Source: Tissierellia bacterium
Lineage (GTDB): Bacteria > Bacillota_A > Clostridia > Tissierellales > Peptoniphilaceae
Assembly (NCBI GenBank): GCA_012513395.1
Contig: JAAZCH010000282.1
Coordinates: 1 to 5,406 of the forward strand
Length of the DNA stretch: 5,406 nt
Reading direction: 5' to 3'
A program made the position numbers and the translations under genes. Shown here one piece after another: positions 4,104 to 5,406 of this stretch. Under the pieces are notes generated by a model. The model made no database searches, was not told the origin of the DNA, and was given only the letters and a program-made list of their open reading frames with translations. How positions within the stretch are numbered: position 1 is the stretch's first letter; every line of letters begins with the position of its first letter.

Positions 4104-5401
4104 TACTTAAACTCCAAAACAGAACTACTATCATTCATAAACTCATTAAAGTCGCCACTATAAGGTAATTCAATACCTAATGCTTTATACTCATTATATA
4201 AAATATTATTCAATACTTCACTACTATCAGCACCTTCAAGTAATGCCACCATCTTATTGTACTGTTCTGTTTCTTTTTTAAACCGTACTATATCAATTTG
4301 TTCAAGTTGTGACAGATAAAGAGATAATGCTTCGTTAATTCTTATATAAGCATCTAGTTGTTTTTGTAATGGTAGACTAATACCTAATCGAATGCAGACT
4401 TCCCTAAACACTAATGATACTAATCTAAACCAAGCAACAATATTTAAGCGAAGAAAGAAGTTTACCCAGTTGCCACCAGATCGTATTGCTGCATCTACAC
4501 CATCAATTAAGCATAGTGTTCCATCACCGATAATCAGCATAATTCTTAAATCACCATGTCTTTTGGTAGGAATACACTCTACAAGAGGTCTTTTGTGATA
4601 GAAATAGCGTTTAATCCCCCAAGATAATTTGATTAATAAATCACAAAGCACAACAGGAATAGCCATCGTTAATCCAAATCGTGCATCATAACCCTCCTGA
4701 AATACTTTGGTTGCTACGGTTGCCAATGTATTCCTATCTTGTCCCACCTGAAAACTACCAAAATCACATATCTGAAATAATTCATAAAATGGAATTACCA
4801 CACCACTTCCTCTTCCTGCTGCACCAGAGCTGCCAGCAATATCAGACATAATATGTCCGAACCAGTTTGTTACACCACAGAATAATTTAGAAATAAAGTT
4901 ATGCCCTTGTAACTCATATGTATTTGTTTCAATTGTAATTAATTGACCATTACTTAAGAAAGTTGAAGTTGATGTAAATTGATTTAGAATCGAAAAGAAC
5001 AATCCAATAATATCTGGAGAATGTGCTAATGATTTCATATGGTGATTTTTTGTCGACATCTTAAATAAATTATTGACATCACCAGAGTGCCTTTGATCAT
5101 AGTTTACAGGGAATTTTTTTTCCAAAAAGCCTATAGCGCTGGCTGCATTTTTCCCTTTTCCTTCCTTTGGAGACCATCCACATGTTTTTGCGAAAGTCAT
5201 TACAACTTTATCAACTTGTGAATCTGTCCATTTACCTAAAATGCTATCCCCAGGAGCACCTACAAGAAAAATATCAACCATTCCCGCTACTGCTCCACAC
5301 CCAACTGCTATTAAATAATCATATTTATCGCACTTATCATGATAAAAATAGGGCTTTAAACTATTTTCATTTCGTAATGTTGCAATACTTATATCGTTCA
5401 T
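4103..5401 (-). CDS. Multi-segment membrane protein of unknown family, 432 residues
   Basis: ATG at 5401 opens MNDISIATLRNENSLKPYFY. Only five bases remain upstream, so no ribosome site can be seen and the frame could extend beyond the window. Hydrophobic segments lie at about residues 29-49 (YLIAVGCGAVAGMVDIFLVG), 129-149, 169-206, 243-262 and 284-340, the last a long stretch with several turns. Polar residues are embedded near these segments: H120-H121 and LAHSPD (H127, D130); WFGHIMSDIAG (H183, D187) followed by a Gly/Ser loop SSGAAGRGSG; and IIGDGTLCLIDGVD (D293, D300, D303). The grouping of His and Asp at membrane faces suggests a metal-binding or catalytic centre, which is inference. 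The C-terminal ~85 residues are soluble and helical (LYLSQLEQIDIVRFKKETEQ). It is the first visible gene of the coupled cluster. I do not recognise the family. Confidence 0.8.
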   Translation of the reverse strand: MNDISIATLRNENSLKPYFYHDKCDKYDYLIAVGCGAVAGMVDIFLVGAPGDSILGKWTDSQVDKVVMTFAKTCGWSPKEGKGKNAASAIGFLEKKFPVNYDQRHSGDVNNLFKMSTKNHHMKSLAHSPDIIGLFFSILNQFTSTSTFLSNGQLITIETNTYELQGHNFISKLFCGVTNWFGHIMSDIAGSSGAAGRGSGVVIPFYELFQICDFGSFQVGQDRNTLATVATKVFQEGYDARFGLTMAIPVVLCDLLIKLSWGIKRYFYHKRPLVECIPTKRHGDLRIMLIIGDGTLCLIDGVDAAIRSGGNWVNFFLRLNIVAWFRLVSLVFREVCIRLGISLPLQKQLDAYIRINEALSLYLSQLEQIDIVRFKKETEQYNKMVALLEGADSSEVLNNILYNEYKALGIELPYSGDFNEFMNDSSSVLEFK

Positions 5402-5406
5402 GGAGC

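Noticed and set aside
4392..4598. Plus-strand open frame of 68 codons
   Set aside because: It is antisense to the 432-residue membrane protein gene and has no supporting signals.
1..5406. CRISPR arrays, tRNA or rRNA genes
   Set aside because: No spaced direct repeats, cloverleaf-like segments or conserved rRNA stretches were seen on either strand.

Overview
This window looks like an accessory stretch of a low-GC Gram-positive genome, most likely a gut-type clostridial Firmicute. The DNA is AT-rich, the Shine-Dalgarno sites are strong (GGAGG), and every credible gene lies on the minus strand. It probably sits inside or at the edge of an integrative conjugative element (ICE). The left end carries the start of a PcfB/DUF3801-type conjugation gene, and the rest reads as cargo or decayed mobile DNA.

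In minus-strand transcription order (right to left) the layout is as follows. (1) 5401-2800 is a tightly packed three-gene cluster: a 432-residue multi-segment membrane protein of unknown family, an 85-residue YkgJ-type cysteine-cluster protein that overlaps it by one base (TAATG), and a ~347-residue protein with a long Gly/Ala-rich membrane-like core between helical arms. The overlaps imply translational coupling and a shared function. I recognise only the small middle protein, so this cluster is the best candidate for an undescribed system. (2) 2799-1983 holds unidentified decayed DNA and an IS3-family remnant. Its orfA is broken by a ~51-bp in-frame insertion full of stops, an A7 slippery site is still visible, and only the start of orfB survives. 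(3) 1982-1767 is the 3' part of a RelE-type toxin gene, fused directly to the IS remnant and lacking its first ~20 codons and any visible antitoxin. It ends in a hairpin that could terminate in both directions. (4) 1766-1341 is non-coding, with several dyads and two good minus-strand promoters, one carrying a perfect palindrome between -35 and -10. (5) 1340-514 holds three small genes: a membrane zinc-ribbon protein, a soluble two-CxxC protein (DUF6487-like) and a 53-residue two-helix membrane protein. (6) 513-374 holds a good promoter, then an intrinsic terminator, then the ribosome binding site of the PcfB-type gene (373 to beyond the left edge). The terminator sits inside the leader of the conjugation gene, which suggests attenuated or read-through expression.

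Several starts were moved from the longest possible ORF to the ATG that is correctly spaced from a Shine-Dalgarno site. No tRNA, rRNA or CRISPR array is visible. All functional statements on the three-gene cluster are inference.
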